Shown: positions 8,743-17,743, counted from the first letter of the stretch. The stretch is 54,916 nucleotides of DNA from Chromatiaceae bacterium (GCA_026984455.1 JALSSC010000037.1:1-54916), one strand, 5' to 3'. The notes: generated from the sequence alone by a model not told the origin. Numbers and translations: made by a program.

Positions 8743-8909
8743 GGGGACGAAGCGCAACTTCGGGAGGGATCTTCGATGGTAACATCCCATTCCGTGCGTC
8801 GCTGTGTGATTTGCCCCCTGGCAGGGGGACGGGCGCGGCGAGATCGCTACGGGCACCGCCCGCCGGTCAGCCCCCCAGGAGCTGCCCAGCCCGGCCCGCC
8901 GTTCCTCTG

Positions 8910-8947
8910 CACCCTTGTCGTCGCAGCCTTCCCAGGCGACAAGGGTG
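8910..8947. repeat. Perfect 11-bp inverted repeat (hairpin)
   Basis: CACCCTTGTCG at 8910-8920 is repeated as its reverse complement CGACAAGGGTG at 8937-8947 around a 16-base spacer. It lies between the exported-protein stop and the diguanylate cyclase start, in the 8743-9013 gap. There is no T-run after it on the minus strand, so it is either a transcript-stabilising hairpin or an operator rather than a standard terminator. Confidence 0.6.
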
Positions 8948-9013
8948 TCATCGCACAGGCACGCCGCCTGCTGTCTCAGGACCCACCAGGTCGTTACAGC
9001 ACCCGCGGGGCGC

Positions 9014-9667
9014 TCAGCGTGGTGGATCCTCGCGGATCATGGGCAACTGCTTGAGCTGGGTGGGCGACGGGGGCCTGTGGATATCCTCGTCGAAGCGTTG
9101 GAAGCGCAGGCTGGTGCGGGCGCGTTGGATACGCGCCTTTTCCGCGTTCAGGTCGTTGGTGAGGAAGAACAGATAGGCGTCCGCCTTGTCGTTCTGGTGG
9201 ATGGCGAACAGCATGCCCTGGTGGTATCTGCTGCTCACATCCGGGGAGATGTCGAACACGCCGGCGGCGGCCCAACCCGCGTTGTAGTCCCGCCGGGCCT
9301 TGGACGGCGGATAGGTCCGGCTGAGCATCTCGTGGTCCTTGGCGAGGGTCTCGCCGAGGGCGCGGAAGAGCATATTGAACAGATCGTTGGGCGAGGGCGC
9401 GGCGTTGTGCGGATCCCGATAGTCGATCTCCACGCGGCGCAGGGGGCGGATGGCGTAACGCACCTCCAGTCCGCCGTCGGCCGTGACATAACGCGCCTCA
9501 TAGGGCAGGACGTAGTCGGGCGCCACCGGCAGGGGCCGGAAACCGGCGGCCGGCGTGAAGCTCAGGCCGCCTTCCTTCAGCAATTCCTGAAAGTCGGGCG
9601 CTTCTCCGGCGATGCCCGGCAGGCTCCAGAACAGGGCCCCGAGAAGGACCAGGGCAGACAGGCTCAT
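9014..9667 (-). CDS. Exported protein of unknown function
   Basis: A 217-residue protein with a clear signal peptide (MSLSALVLLGALFWSLPGIA, cleavage probably after IAGEA). The mature part is soluble with no cysteine motif. It contains VRYAIRPLRRVEIDY and a SPNDLFNMLFRALGETLAKD helix. The ATG at 9667 overlaps the TGA of the TPR gene (ATGA), so the two are translated together and probably act in one periplasmic process. I do not recognise the family. The position downstream of the dodecaheme cytochrome suggests a link, but a strong terminator lies between them. Confidence 0.7.
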   Translation of the reverse strand: MSLSALVLLGALFWSLPGIAGEAPDFQELLKEGGLSFTPAAGFRPLPVAPDYVLPYEARYVTADGGLEVRYAIRPLRRVEIDYRDPHNAAPSPNDLFNMLFRALGETLAKDHEMLSRTYPPSKARRDYNAGWAAAGVFDISPDVSSRYHQGMLFAIHQNDKADAYLFFLTNDLNAEKARIQRARTSLRFQRFDEDIHRPPSPTQLKQLPMIREDPPR

Positions 9668-10446
9668 GGCCCGCCCTCCGGCCCGTGGGGGGTGCCTTTC
9701 TCCTGTTCCCGCCATGCCTTGAGCAGGTCCCGGCCGGCCTCCTGCCATCGGGGCTCCCTGGCCAGTTCGATGAAACGGCGGATATCGGCCCGGGCCTTGG
9801 CGTGCTCGCCCAGGCTCCAGTACATGGAGCCCCGGTTGAACCAGGGCGCAGGCAGGTCCGGCTGGATCGCGATGCAGTGATCGAAATCGGCGAGGGCCTT
9901 GCGCGGCCGGCCCAGGTTGGCCAGCAGGGCGCCCCGGTTGAAGCGGGCCGGGATGAGATCGGGCGCCAGCGCGACGGCCTGGTCGAGGTCACCGAGGGCC
10001 TCTTCCACCCGTTGGAAACGCAGATAGAGCTGGGCCCGGCCCACCCGGTAGAGGGGGTCGTCCGGCGCCAGTTTCACCGCCTGTTCCAGATCGGCCAAGG
10101 CACTCTTGATATCACCCTGGCGCCTCTCCAGGTCGGCCCGCATGGCGAACAGGCGGGCGCTGTGGGGATACTTGGACAGCGCCTGGGTGAGTACCGCCAT
10201 GGCCTGGGGATAGCGTCCGGCGGCCATGTGCTGGGCGGCCACGGCCAGCTGCTGCTCCGCGCTGAGACGGGCATGTGGATCGGGACCGCGGTGCAGGGCC
10301 GCGGCCCGCCCCGCATCCAGGGGATCGATATGCAGGGGCGCGGCGCCGTTGCCGGTGGCCGGCTCGGGGGCCGGGCCCGGGGCCGATACCGCGCCGCCCG
10401 CGCCAAACAGCAACCCGCTCAGAAAGAATGGACCGATTCCGCGCAT
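9664..10446 (-). CDS. Tetratricopeptide-repeat protein, exported
   Basis: A 260-residue protein. A hydrophobic signal-like N-terminus (MRGIGPFFLSGLLFGAGGAVSA) is followed by a low-complexity linker and then about five TPR units from about residue 60. The clearest are PLYRVGRAQLYLRFQRVEEALGDLDQAV and ARFNRGALLANLGRPRKALADFDH, with the usual W/G/A-F-A-P pattern. Start at ATG 10446. It overlaps the exported protein by 4 bp. TPR proteins of this type are assembly or scaffolding partners; the partner here is most likely the co-translated exported protein. Confidence 0.8.
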   Translation of the reverse strand: MRGIGPFFLSGLLFGAGGAVSAPGPAPEPATGNGAAPLHIDPLDAGRAAALHRGPDPHARLSAEQQLAVAAQHMAAGRYPQAMAVLTQALSKYPHSARLFAMRADLERRQGDIKSALADLEQAVKLAPDDPLYRVGRAQLYLRFQRVEEALGDLDQAVALAPDLIPARFNRGALLANLGRPRKALADFDHCIAIQPDLPAPWFNRGSMYWSLGEHAKARADIRRFIELAREPRWQEAGRDLLKAWREQEKGTPHGPEGGP

Positions 10447-10486
10447 GGCCCCGGTATACCCCGTTCGATAGATCATAGCCGACAAA

Positions 10487-10517
10487 GGGAGGCCGCCATG
10501 GCACATGGCGGCCTCCC
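10487..10517 (-). terminator. Rho-independent terminator of the dodecaheme cytochrome gene
   Basis: A perfect 14-bp GC-rich stem (GGGAGGCCGCCATG pairing with CATGGCGGCCTCCC) closes a 3-base loop. On the minus strand it is followed by TTTGTC. It lies about 40 bp past the cytochrome stop and before the TPR gene start, so it should separate the two transcripts, at least partly. Confidence 0.75.
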
Positions 10518-10557
10518 CTCCCTCCCTGTCAGGATGTCGAAGAAGTCCTTCTGAGGA

Positions 10558-12963
10558 CTACTTCTTGGACGCGGCGTACACCTTGAGCATCTTGTTCAGC
10601 ATCTCGATGTGCTGCTGGTCGGTGAGCCGCCCGGGCGTGTTGACCTTCGCCCAGAGTTCCTCGTTGGTCATCTCACGATGGCAACCCATGCACAGGCCGG
10701 TGCGCTCGATGCCCTTGCGCATCTCCTCGGGCAGGGCCCGCGAGAGCGGCCAGTGGGTCCCCACGGTCTGCACCTGCTGGCCGTCCTTGACGATGGTGGA
10801 CCAGTCGAAGTCCAGATCGGCGATCTTCGGGATCTGGATCTTGTAGTTGCCCGGCTTGGGGATGGGTCTGCCGTTGCGCTGGTCGATCAGGTCTTCCACC
10901 ACATCCTCCACATAGCGGGTCTGGAAGACCCCGCCGGCGATGCCGTAGCCCAAGGCCTTGGGGTTGTTGTGGCAGGACTCGCAGGTCCGCGCCTTGCGCT
11001 GCACCGAGTGGGGTTGCACCGGCGCCATGTCGATAGCCAGAGGGGTGCGTTTCTGCCCCAGTTCCGCACGCTCGTCCTCGGAGTGGGCGACCTGGTTGAG
11101 GGCGATGGTCTTGTTGTTGCGGTCGATGACCGTGTAGACCACCTGACAGCCCGGCATCAGGGGCGTCACCCGGCCTTCGCCGTTGATGCCCAGCACCGGG
11201 TCTTCCCAACGCAGATAGGAGCGGGTCTCGAAGGCCTTGCCCGGGCTCTGGATACCCTTCACCCCCAGGGTGGACTCGGCGGTGGAACCGTCGGCGTTCC
11301 GCTTGGAGCCCGAGGCGATCCAGTCGGTGTCGTGATAGGGCTTGCCGTCCTTGCCCTTGCCGTAGTTCATCTGCACGTGGCAGCCGTAGCACTGCGGCAC
11401 CCAGGAGGCGTGGCAGGTGTAGCACTCGAGGCTCTCGTTGTGCTTCTTCACCTTGCTCATGGCCACCATGGCGTTCTGGCTCTTCCAGGCGCCGTCGAGC
11501 TTGATCTGCTTGAGGATGGGCACCTCGAAATCGTTGCCCGTGGCCGAATGGAGGATCACCTTCTTACCCTGCTTCACCACGTTGCCGAAAGGATTGCCCC
11601 GGGCGGTGAGAAGATAGCCGTCCCCCTTGGGATAGACCGTGGCGAAGGCGGCGGTCTGGTCGAGCGGTTTCTGCGCCAGGCCGCGCGGCGGCGCCTTGCT
11701 CAGGTCCTTCTTGAACTCTTCGCCATAGCCGAGAGGAAGCTCCCAAGGAAACTTCTCGGGCGTGCCGTGGCAGTCCTGGCACTCGATCTCCACCTGCGCC
11801 AGCGTGGTGCCGGGGATGTTGCCGTCGCCGTGCATGTCGATAGTGGTGTGGCAGTCCTGGCACAACATGCCGCCCTTGGGGTTGCCGGGCCGGCTCTGGT
11901 TGTACTGGTGGTGGAGATCGTCGGAGATGAAGAGGTATTTCTTGGTGTGCAGCTTGGGCTGCTTCATTCCTTTCTCGTTCCAGGGCGAGCCGTAGGGGAA
12001 CTCCATCAGGCCCTGGTAGGTGACACCGATCCGCTTGCCGCGGTTGTGACAGTGGTTGCAGCTCTCCACGGGAATGCCGGAGTAGGCAATGTGTCCCGTC
12101 TTGACCACGGACTTGCGGGTGGCCTGGATCTGGTGGGTGAGCATGTGCCCCTTCTGGTGCTTGTCGATGGTGGGATCGTTGCCCTCGTAGAGCCCTTCGT
12201 TGCCGTAGGGGATGTGGCAGGCGGAGCAGCCCTGACCACGGTAGTCGCCCCGCTTCTCGCGCCCCTTGACGGTGACGTGGCAGCGCTGGCACTGCTGGCG
12301 CTGGTAGGTGAAGCCGGCCAGTTTCGGGTCCTTCTCGATCTCGGCCACCGAGGGTTGGGGAATCTGCGCCAATTCGCTGGGGAACTGGTCCTTGTGGGCG
12401 GCCATCATATCCTTCATGTAGGCCTTGTAGGCGGGCGTGCCCACCGCGGGCACCGGGCCGTCGCCGTCCTTGATGGCGTAGTTGCCCCAGGGCACCTTGT
12501 GGTTCTGCACCTCCTTGATACCCCAGGTGTGCAGATTGCCCTGGATCTTGCCGGCCTCGGTGTTCATCAGGGCCTTTTCGAGACGGTCCGGATAGCCCTG
12601 GTGACAGGCCGCCTGGCCGCAGGTGAAGCGGTTGACGTCCATGGCCCCGGGATCGGGATAGAAGGTCTGGGGACCCTTGGCCGCCTTCAGTCCGGCGGGC
12701 GAGCCGGAATGGGCCTTGTTCTTGTCCTGGGTCTCCATGGGGTCGCCGCCGTGGCAGACCACGCACCCCTCGGCATCGCCGTGGGTCTTCCCGAGCCCCT
12801 TGATCATCGCCATCATCGGCGTACCGGGATCGCGGATGCTCTCGATCCCCTGGTGGCAGGCGAGGCACCCCGAACCGGCGCTCGCCCCGCCGGCGAGCGC
12901 GAAGACGCCGCCGATCGTCCACAGCAGACCGCCCCACAGTCTGCGCAAACCCCTTTCATTCAT
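10558..12963 (-). CDS. Dodecaheme c-type cytochrome, periplasmic
   Basis: An 801-residue exported protein with a signal peptide (RLWGGLLWTIGGVFALAGGASA). I count twelve heme-binding sites. Eleven are CXXCH (CLACH, CVVCH, CQRCH, CSACH, CNHCH, CQDCH twice, CYTCH, CYGCH, CESCH, CMGCH). One is the spaced variant CGQAACH (CX4CH), third in order. Several extra His residues could be distal ligands. There is no obvious catalytic CX15CH or lysine-ligand heme of the MccA/NrfA type. The role is probably electron transfer to or from a sulfur, metal or nitrogen substrate, which the sequence does not settle. Start ATG 12963. A perfect FNR box lies 90 bp upstream and a strong terminator downstream, so it is probably a single oxygen-regulated gene. 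Confidence 0.9.
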   Translation of the reverse strand: MNERGLRRLWGGLLWTIGGVFALAGGASAGSGCLACHQGIESIRDPGTPMMAMIKGLGKTHGDAEGCVVCHGGDPMETQDKNKAHSGSPAGLKAAKGPQTFYPDPGAMDVNRFTCGQAACHQGYPDRLEKALMNTEAGKIQGNLHTWGIKEVQNHKVPWGNYAIKDGDGPVPAVGTPAYKAYMKDMMAAHKDQFPSELAQIPQPSVAEIEKDPKLAGFTYQRQQCQRCHVTVKGREKRGDYRGQGCSACHIPYGNEGLYEGNDPTIDKHQKGHMLTHQIQATRKSVVKTGHIAYSGIPVESCNHCHNRGKRIGVTYQGLMEFPYGSPWNEKGMKQPKLHTKKYLFISDDLHHQYNQSRPGNPKGGMLCQDCHTTIDMHGDGNIPGTTLAQVEIECQDCHGTPEKFPWELPLGYGEEFKKDLSKAPPRGLAQKPLDQTAAFATVYPKGDGYLLTARGNPFGNVVKQGKKVILHSATGNDFEVPILKQIKLDGAWKSQNAMVAMSKVKKHNESLECYTCHASWVPQCYGCHVQMNYGKGKDGKPYHDTDWIASGSKRNADGSTAESTLGVKGIQSPGKAFETRSYLRWEDPVLGINGEGRVTPLMPGCQVVYTVIDRNNKTIALNQVAHSEDERAELGQKRTPLAIDMAPVQPHSVQRKARTCESCHNNPKALGYGIAGGVFQTRYVEDVVEDLIDQRNGRPIPKPGNYKIQIPKIADLDFDWSTIVKDGQQVQTVGTHWPLSRALPEEMRKGIERTGLCMGCHREMTNEELWAKVNTPGRLTDQQHIEMLNKMLKVYAASKK

Positions 12964-13052
12964 GCTGTTTCCCCCATTTGTGTCAATCGGTTCGACCAAA
13001 CGTCGAACGACGAATGGCCGTCGTCAGGTTAGCAAGGCATTGATGAATCGCA

Positions 13053-13066
13053 TTGATATCGATCAA
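13053..13066 (-). promoter_or_regulatory. FNR/Anr box upstream of the dodecaheme cytochrome
   Basis: TTGAT-ATCG-ATCAA, a perfect match to the FNR consensus TTGAT-N4-ATCAA, is centred at 13059.5, about 97 bp before the cytochrome ATG. On the minus strand a weak minus-10-like TAACCT (13031-13026) lies about 29 bp from the site centre, close to class II activation spacing. This predicts anaerobic induction of the cytochrome. Confidence 0.7.
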
Positions 13067-13133
13067 CTATTTGAATCGCTACCCGTATCACCTGGTCCAC
13101 TCAGCACCGCCTGTCCCGGGCGGTCCCCGTGTA

Positions 13134-13339
13134 TATACCCGTGGCACGTGAATATCCCGCGACTGCGGCCGCTCCTCGCACCCCTGGGCTGGGTGGCGAG
13201 TGTTCGCCCTAGTCCCGGCCGTGACTTGCTTCCGCGCCTTGCCCAGGGGCCCGAGGAACACCCTCGAAAAACGAGGCGTGGCACAGGCAAGTGCCGTTCA
13301 CGGACCAAGGGATGGAAATATTCACGTGCGACGGGTATA
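13134..13339. mobile_element. Copy B of the TIR element, longest version (206 bp)
   Basis: Bounded by TATACCCGTGGCACGTGAAT on the left and its near-complement ending CACGTGCGACGGGTATA on the right. It holds the shared interior (CCTCGCACCCCTGGGC near the left, GCGCCTTGCCCAGGGG and CCTCGAAAAAC in the right half). It also has an extra stretch of about 45 bp before the right end that copy F lacks and copy E carries at its left end in inverse orientation. TA bases at both junctions suggest a TA target. The right end lies inside the 3' end of nudB. Confidence 0.75.
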
Positions 13340-13840
13340 CCGCCGGGACGGCACAGAGGCGCTACCTTCGAAACGTTTACGGACCCCGAACAACCCCTCA
13401 CCCAGGAGAACGATGGCCTCGCGGTTGCTCCAGGAGGTGGCCCGCCGCGCCGCCTGGGGCCAGGGCAGCCAGCGGTATTCGCGGTGTTCACCGGGAGCGA
13501 GGCGGATGAGCCGGCGGTGGGGCAGGAGCAGGGCGTAGGCGTGCTCCAGGTTCCAGTGCCGGTCGGGGGCGTAGCGGGCCCGCCAGGGGCCGACGATGGG
13601 GAAGCGGACCTTGCGGCGCAGGTCGATCAGCCGGCCGCCGGCGCGCAGGCCGGTCTCTTCGTAGAGTTCACGCGCAGCGGCCTGGGGGGCGGTCTCGCCC
13701 CACTCGAGACTGCCGGTCACCGACTGCCAGAAGCCCGCGGGCCGGCAACGGCGCATGAGCAGCACCTCGCCGCCGGCGGTGATCACCACCACCAGGACGG
13801 ATTCGGGGCGTTTGAACGGGGTCCCCTGTGAGGTCTTCAG
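13322..13840 (-). CDS. nudB: Nudix hydrolase, dihydroneopterin triphosphate pyrophosphatase-like
   Basis: Nudix box [23 protein letters not shown] matches GX5EX7REUXEEXGU. Position directly after aspS, as in Escherichia coli and relatives, supports NudB, which removes pyrophosphate from dihydroneopterin triphosphate in folate synthesis. The family N-terminus ([12 protein letters not shown] here) lies upstream of the first ATG/GTG/TTG. The only in-frame start is CTG 13840, overlapping the aspS stop as CTGA, with AGGGGGCGG about 9 bp upstream. The next candidate, GTG near 13792, would remove the first strand. The last residues (about RRYTRRT) and the TGA stop are encoded by the inverted terminus of mobile element copy B, so the C-terminus is not native; at 172 residues it is longer than E. 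coli NudB (150). Confidence 0.8.
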   Translation of the reverse strand: MKTSQGTPFKRPESVLVVVITAGGEVLLMRRCRPAGFWQSVTGSLEWGETAPQAAARELYEETGLRAGGRLIDLRRKVRFPIVGPWRARYAPDRHWNLEHAYALLLPHRRLIRLAPGEHREYRWLPWPQAARRATSWSNREAIVLLGEGLFGVRKRFEGSASVPSRRYTRRT

Positions 13841-15624
13841 TCGGCCGCCCCCTGTGACCCTCTGAGGCGCAGGTGCAGCTCGCGCAACTGTCCCGGGGAG
13901 ACCTCGGACGGGGCGTCGGTGAGGGGGCAGGCGGCGGTCTGGGTCTTGGGGAAGGCCATGACCTCGCGGATGGAGGCGGCCCCGGTCATGAGGGCCACCA
14001 GGCGGTCGAGGCCGAAGGCGATACCGCCGTGGGGCGGGCAGCCGAAGCCCAAGGCGCGCAGGAGGAAGCCGAACTTCTGCTCAGCCTCCTCGGGGCCGAT
14101 GTCGAGCAGGTCGAAGACCTGGCGTTGCACCTCCGCGCGGTGGATACGGATGGAGCCGCCGCCGATCTCGGAGCCGTTGAGCACCAGGTCGTAGGCGCGG
14201 GAGTGGCAGGCCCCCGGGTCTTCGCGCAGCAGGTCGATCTGTTCGTCCTTGGGGGCGGTGAAGGGGTGGTGCAGGGGGTTCCAGCGGCGCGCCTCCTCGT
14301 CCCACTCGAACATGGGGAAGTCCACCACCCAGACCGGGCGCCAGGCGTCATCCACCAGGCCGCGGTCCTCGCCCAGCCGGACCCGCAGGGCGCCCAGGGC
14401 CTCGTTCACCACCTGGGCGCGGTCGGCGCCGAAGAAGACGATGTCGCCGTCGCGGGCGCCGGTGCGCTCGAGGATGGCCTCCACCACGGCGTCGGGCAGG
14501 AACTTGAGGATGGGGGACTGGAGCCCCTCGCGCCCCTTGGCGACCTGGTTGACCTTGACGTAGGCGAGGCCGCGGGCGCCGTAGACGCCGACGAAGCGGG
14601 TGTATTCGTCGATCTCCTTGCGGCTGAGGCTGCCGCCGCCGGGCAGGCACAGGGCGGCGACCCGGCCTTTGGGGTCCTGGGCGGGGCCGGAGAAGACCTT
14701 GAACTCCACGTCCCGCATGAGGTCGCCCAGGTCCACCAGTTCCAGCGGCACGCGCAGGTCGGGGCGGTCGCTACCGTAGCGGCGCATGGCCTCGGCATAG
14801 GTCATGCGCGGGAAGGGGTCGGGCAGATCGACCTCCAAGACCTCGCGGAAGAGTTCACGGACCATGGTCTCCATGAGGCCGGTGAGCGCATCCTCGTCCA
14901 TGAAGGAGACCTCTATATCCAACTGGGTGAACTCGGGCTGGCGGTCGGCGCGCAGGTCCTCGTCCCGGAAGCAGCGCACGATCTGGTAGTAACGGTCCAT
15001 GCCCGACATCATCAGCAGCTGCTTGAACAACTGCGGCGATTGGGGCAGGGCGAAGAAGCGCCCGGGGTGGGTGCGGCTGGGGACCAGGTAGTCGCGCGCC
15101 CCCTCCGGGGTGGCCTTGGTGAGCATCGGGGTCTCGATCTCGAGGAAGCCGGCATCGTCGAGGAAGCGGCGCAGGGCACGGGTGACGCGGCTGCGGGTGC
15201 GCAGGCGGTGATGGGCCTCGGGGCGGCGCAGGTCCAGGTAGCGATAGCGCAGGCGGAGTTCTTCGGAGACCCCGTGGACGTGTTCGTCGAGGGGGAAGGG
15301 CGGGGTCTCCGCGCGATTGAGGATCTCCAGGTCGAGGCCCAGGACCTCCACCTCGCCGGTGGCCAGTTCGGGGTTCTCGGTGCCCTCGGGACGGCGCCGC
15401 ACCCGCCCGCGGATACACAGGACGTATTCGCTGCGGACCTGCTCGGCGCGCTGGAAGACCTCCTCCACGTCGGGATCGTAGACCACCTGCACCAGGCCCT
15501 CGCGGTCGCGCAGGTCGATGAAGATCACCCCCCCGTGATCGCGGCGGCGATGGACCCAACCGCAGAGCGTCACCTCCCGGTCGATATGGGTGCTGTCGAG
15601 TTGTCCGCAATAATGGCTGCGCAT
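13837..15624 (-). CDS. aspS: Aspartyl-tRNA synthetase
   Basis: A 595-residue bacterial-type class II synthetase. The N-terminal anticodon-binding OB fold begins [29 protein letters not shown]. Class II motif 2 is [20 protein letters not shown], a GAD insertion domain lies in the middle, and motif 3 is [13 protein letters not shown] near the C-terminus. Length fits the bacterial family (about 590). The start ATG 15624 is set by the family N-terminus; the frame is open further upstream. It charges tRNA-Asp. The downstream nudB overlaps its stop. Confidence 0.97.
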   Translation of the reverse strand: MRSHYCGQLDSTHIDREVTLCGWVHRRRDHGGVIFIDLRDREGLVQVVYDPDVEEVFQRAEQVRSEYVLCIRGRVRRRPEGTENPELATGEVEVLGLDLEILNRAETPPFPLDEHVHGVSEELRLRYRYLDLRRPEAHHRLRTRSRVTRALRRFLDDAGFLEIETPMLTKATPEGARDYLVPSRTHPGRFFALPQSPQLFKQLLMMSGMDRYYQIVRCFRDEDLRADRQPEFTQLDIEVSFMDEDALTGLMETMVRELFREVLEVDLPDPFPRMTYAEAMRRYGSDRPDLRVPLELVDLGDLMRDVEFKVFSGPAQDPKGRVAALCLPGGGSLSRKEIDEYTRFVGVYGARGLAYVKVNQVAKGREGLQSPILKFLPDAVVEAILERTGARDGDIVFFGADRAQVVNEALGALRVRLGEDRGLVDDAWRPVWVVDFPMFEWDEEARRWNPLHHPFTAPKDEQIDLLREDPGACHSRAYDLVLNGSEIGGGSIRIHRAEVQRQVFDLLDIGPEEAEQKFGFLLRALGFGCPPHGGIAFGLDRLVALMTGAASIREVMAFPKTQTAACPLTDAPSEVSPGQLRELHLRLRGSQGAAD

Positions 15625-15754
15625 GGTCCGGTGCTTCCTGGGAAGGTCGAAAAAGCCGCTTACCTTAAGGCGCGGCGCGGCGCAGTGCAAGGTATGGGCG
15701 CGAGCCGGCCCGATGCGGGGTTCGGCGCGGCCGAAGCCGCGCCCGCCGGGGGAT

Positions 15755-15768
15755 TTGATCCCCATCAA
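15755..15768 (+). promoter_or_regulatory. FNR/Anr box and class II promoter of yhcC-ubiU-ubiV
   Basis: TTGAT-CCCC-ATCAA is a perfect FNR consensus palindrome centred at 15761.5. A minus-10 element TATAAG lies at 15790-15795, putting the transcription start near 15802-15803, i.e. the site at about -41. That is the standard spacing for FNR-activated class II promoters. The start codon of yhcC is 28 bp further on. It lies in the gap between the divergent aspS and yhcC. Confidence 0.8.
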
Positions 15769-15829
15769 TCGGCCCACGGATGTCTCTGTTATAAGATCAA
15801 AATCTCCCTCCCGACTCCGAGGACAGGCC

Positions 15830-16744
15830 TTGGCCCTACCGGATCTCCTGCTCACCTTCGGCCGCCTGATGCGCGAGCGTCACGGCCAGCGGGTGCACAA
15901 GCTGGCCCTGAACGCCGCCTTCACCTGCCCCAACCGCGATGGCACCCGTGGCCGTGGCGGTTGCACCTTCTGCAACAACGTCTCCTTCAGCCCCAATGCC
16001 CGCCGTCCCCCGCCTATCGCCGCGCAGATCGCCGCCGGCCGCCGGGTCGTCCGCAAACGCACCGGGGCGCGCCGGTATATCGCCTATTTTCAGGCCTATA
16101 CCAACACCTATGCCGATGTGGAGACCCTCGCGCACCTCTATGGCGAGGCCCTGGCCGAACCCGACGTCATCGGCCTGTCGGTGGGCACCCGTCCCGACTG
16201 CGTCCCGCCACGGGTCCTGGACCTGCTCTGCGCCTACCGTGACCAGGGCCACGAGGTCTGGCTGGAGCTGGGCCTGCAATCGGCCTTCGACCGCACCCTG
16301 GAGCGGGTCAATCGCGGCCACGGCTTCGACGAGTACCGGCGCGCCCTGATCGCGGCTCGCGGGCGTGGTCTCCAGGTCTGCACCCATTTGATCCTGGGGC
16401 TGCCCGGGGAGGGCGCCCGCGAGGCCCGAATCACCCTGGACCGGGTCCTGCAACTGGGGGTGGACGGCCTCAAGCTGCATCCCCTGCACGTGGTGCGCGG
16501 TACGGCCCTGGCCAACGCCTGGCGGCGCGCGGAGTACCGGCCGTTGGCGTTCGACGAATACGTCGCCCTGGCCGCCGATCTGGTGGACGCCACCCCGCCG
16601 GGGATCGCCTTCCACCGCCTCACCGGTACGGCCCGTCCCGAGGTCCTACTGGCCCCCCGTTGGTGCGCCTGGAAGTGGCGGGTGCTCAATGCCATCGAGG
16701 GCGAACTGGTGCGCCGCCGTTCGCGCGTGCGCGCCGCCGCCTGA
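15830..16744 (+). CDS. yhcC: Radical SAM protein of the YhcC/TIGR01212 family
   Basis: A 304-residue protein. It carries the family's unusual cluster motif in [18 protein letters not shown] (CX12CX2C), then [16 protein letters not shown] and [20 protein letters not shown], all hallmarks of this group. Start TTG 15830 is chosen because CGAGGA lies at about 15818-15823 and the length then matches YhcC (309 in E. coli). The function of YhcC is not established; an RNA- or cofactor-modifying role is assumed. It is the first gene of the FNR-controlled operon with ubiU and ubiV, 9 bp before ubiU. Confidence 0.88.
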   Translation: MALPDLLLTFGRLMRERHGQRVHKLALNAAFTCPNRDGTRGRGGCTFCNNVSFSPNARRPPPIAAQIAAGRRVVRKRTGARRYIAYFQAYTNTYADVETLAHLYGEALAEPDVIGLSVGTRPDCVPPRVLDLLCAYRDQGHEVWLELGLQSAFDRTLERVNRGHGFDEYRRALIAARGRGLQVCTHLILGLPGEGAREARITLDRVLQLGVDGLKLHPLHVVRGTALANAWRRAEYRPLAFDEYVALAADLVDATPPGIAFHRLTGTARPEVLLAPRWCAWKWRVLNAIEGELVRRRSRVRAAA

Positions 16745-16753
16745 GGAACCCCT

Positions 16754-17743
16754 ATGGAACTGGTCTGTCCGGCGGGCAATCTGCCTTCACTCAAGGCCGC
16801 CGTGGACAACGGCGCCGACGCCGTATACCTGGGTCTGCGCGACGCCACCAACGCGCGCCATTTCCCCGGCCTCAACTTCGACGAACGCCGCCTCCGGGAA
16901 GGGATCCGGTACGCCCACGGGCGCGGGCGGCGGGTGTTCATGGCCATCAACACCTATCCCCAGGCCCAGGCCTTCGAGCACTGGCGGCGGGCGGTGGACC
17001 TGGCGGCGGGGAGCGGCGTGGATGCCCTCATCCTCGCCGATCTCGGGGTCCTGGACTACGCCGCCGGGCGCTGGCCCGGGCTGGCCCTGCATCTCTCGGT
17101 GCAGGCCTCGGCGACCAGCTACGAGGCCCTGGCCTTCTATGCCGAACGCTTCCACATCCGGCGGGCGGTGTTGCCGCGGGTGTTGTCCCTGGCCCAGGTG
17201 GCCCACATCGCCCGCAACAGCCCGGTGGCCCTGGAGGTGTTCGGCTTCGGCAGCCTGTGCGTGATGGTGGAGGGGCGTTGCCTGCTGTCCTCCTATGCCT
17301 GCGGCAAGTCGCCCAACACCGTCGGCGCCTGTTCCCCGGCCGAGGACGTGATCTGGGAAGAGACCCCGGCGGGCCTCGAATCCCGCCTCGGCGGGGTGCT
17401 CACCGACAGATACGGCCCGGGCGAGCGGACGGGTTATCCGACCCTGTGCAAGGGGCGTTACCGGGTGGGCGGGCAGACCTACTACGCCATCGAGGAGCCC
17501 ACCAGCCTCAACACCCTGGACATCCTGCCGGCGCTGCGTGAGGCCGGAGTGGCGGCCATCAAGATCGAGGGCCGTCAACGCAGCCCGGCCTATGTGGGGC
17601 AGGTGGCGCGGGTCTGGCGGCAGGCCCTGGATGCCCTGCAGGCCGGACGGTTCCAGCCCCGCGCGGACTGGGAACGCACCCTGGGCGGCCTGTCCGAGGG
17701 CGCCCAGACCACCCTCGGCCCCTATCATCGCCCCTGGCAGTGA
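16754..17743 (+). CDS. ubiU: O2-independent ubiquinone hydroxylation protein UbiU (U32 peptidase family)
   Basis: A 329-residue U32-family protein beginning MELVCPAGNLPSLKAAVDNGADAVYLGLRD. The iron-sulfur cysteines expected for UbiU are visible in GSLCVMVEGRCLLSSYACGKSPN and PTLCKGRY. UbiU forms a heterodimer with UbiV; together with UbiT they hydroxylate the ubiquinone ring without oxygen, with prephenate as hydroxyl donor. UbiV follows directly. No ubiT (SCP2-fold) gene is seen here. Placement behind a perfect FNR box fits the known anaerobic role. Confidence 0.92.
   Translation: MELVCPAGNLPSLKAAVDNGADAVYLGLRDATNARHFPGLNFDERRLREGIRYAHGRGRRVFMAINTYPQAQAFEHWRRAVDLAAGSGVDALILADLGVLDYAAGRWPGLALHLSVQASATSYEALAFYAERFHIRRAVLPRVLSLAQVAHIARNSPVALEVFGFGSLCVMVEGRCLLSSYACGKSPNTVGACSPAEDVIWEETPAGLESRLGGVLTDRYGPGERTGYPTLCKGRYRVGGQTYYAIEEPTSLNTLDILPALREAGVAAIKIEGRQRSPAYVGQVARVWRQALDALQAGRFQPRADWERTLGGLSEGAQTTLGPYHRPWQ

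Noticed and set aside
10451..10463. TATACCCCGTTCG resembling the mobile-element end upstream of the TPR gene
   Set aside because: Only about 10 bases match with a shifted C-run, and no second terminus is nearby.
10609..13032. Very long open frame (807 codons) on the plus strand opposite the cytochrome gene
   Set aside because: It is antisense to a gene with twelve heme motifs and a signal peptide, and its translation is His/Gly/Val-rich without domains. Long antisense frames are expected at this GC content.
13873..16242. Plus-strand frame of 789 codons opposite aspS
   Set aside because: Antisense to an unmistakable aspartyl-tRNA synthetase; composition is low-complexity.
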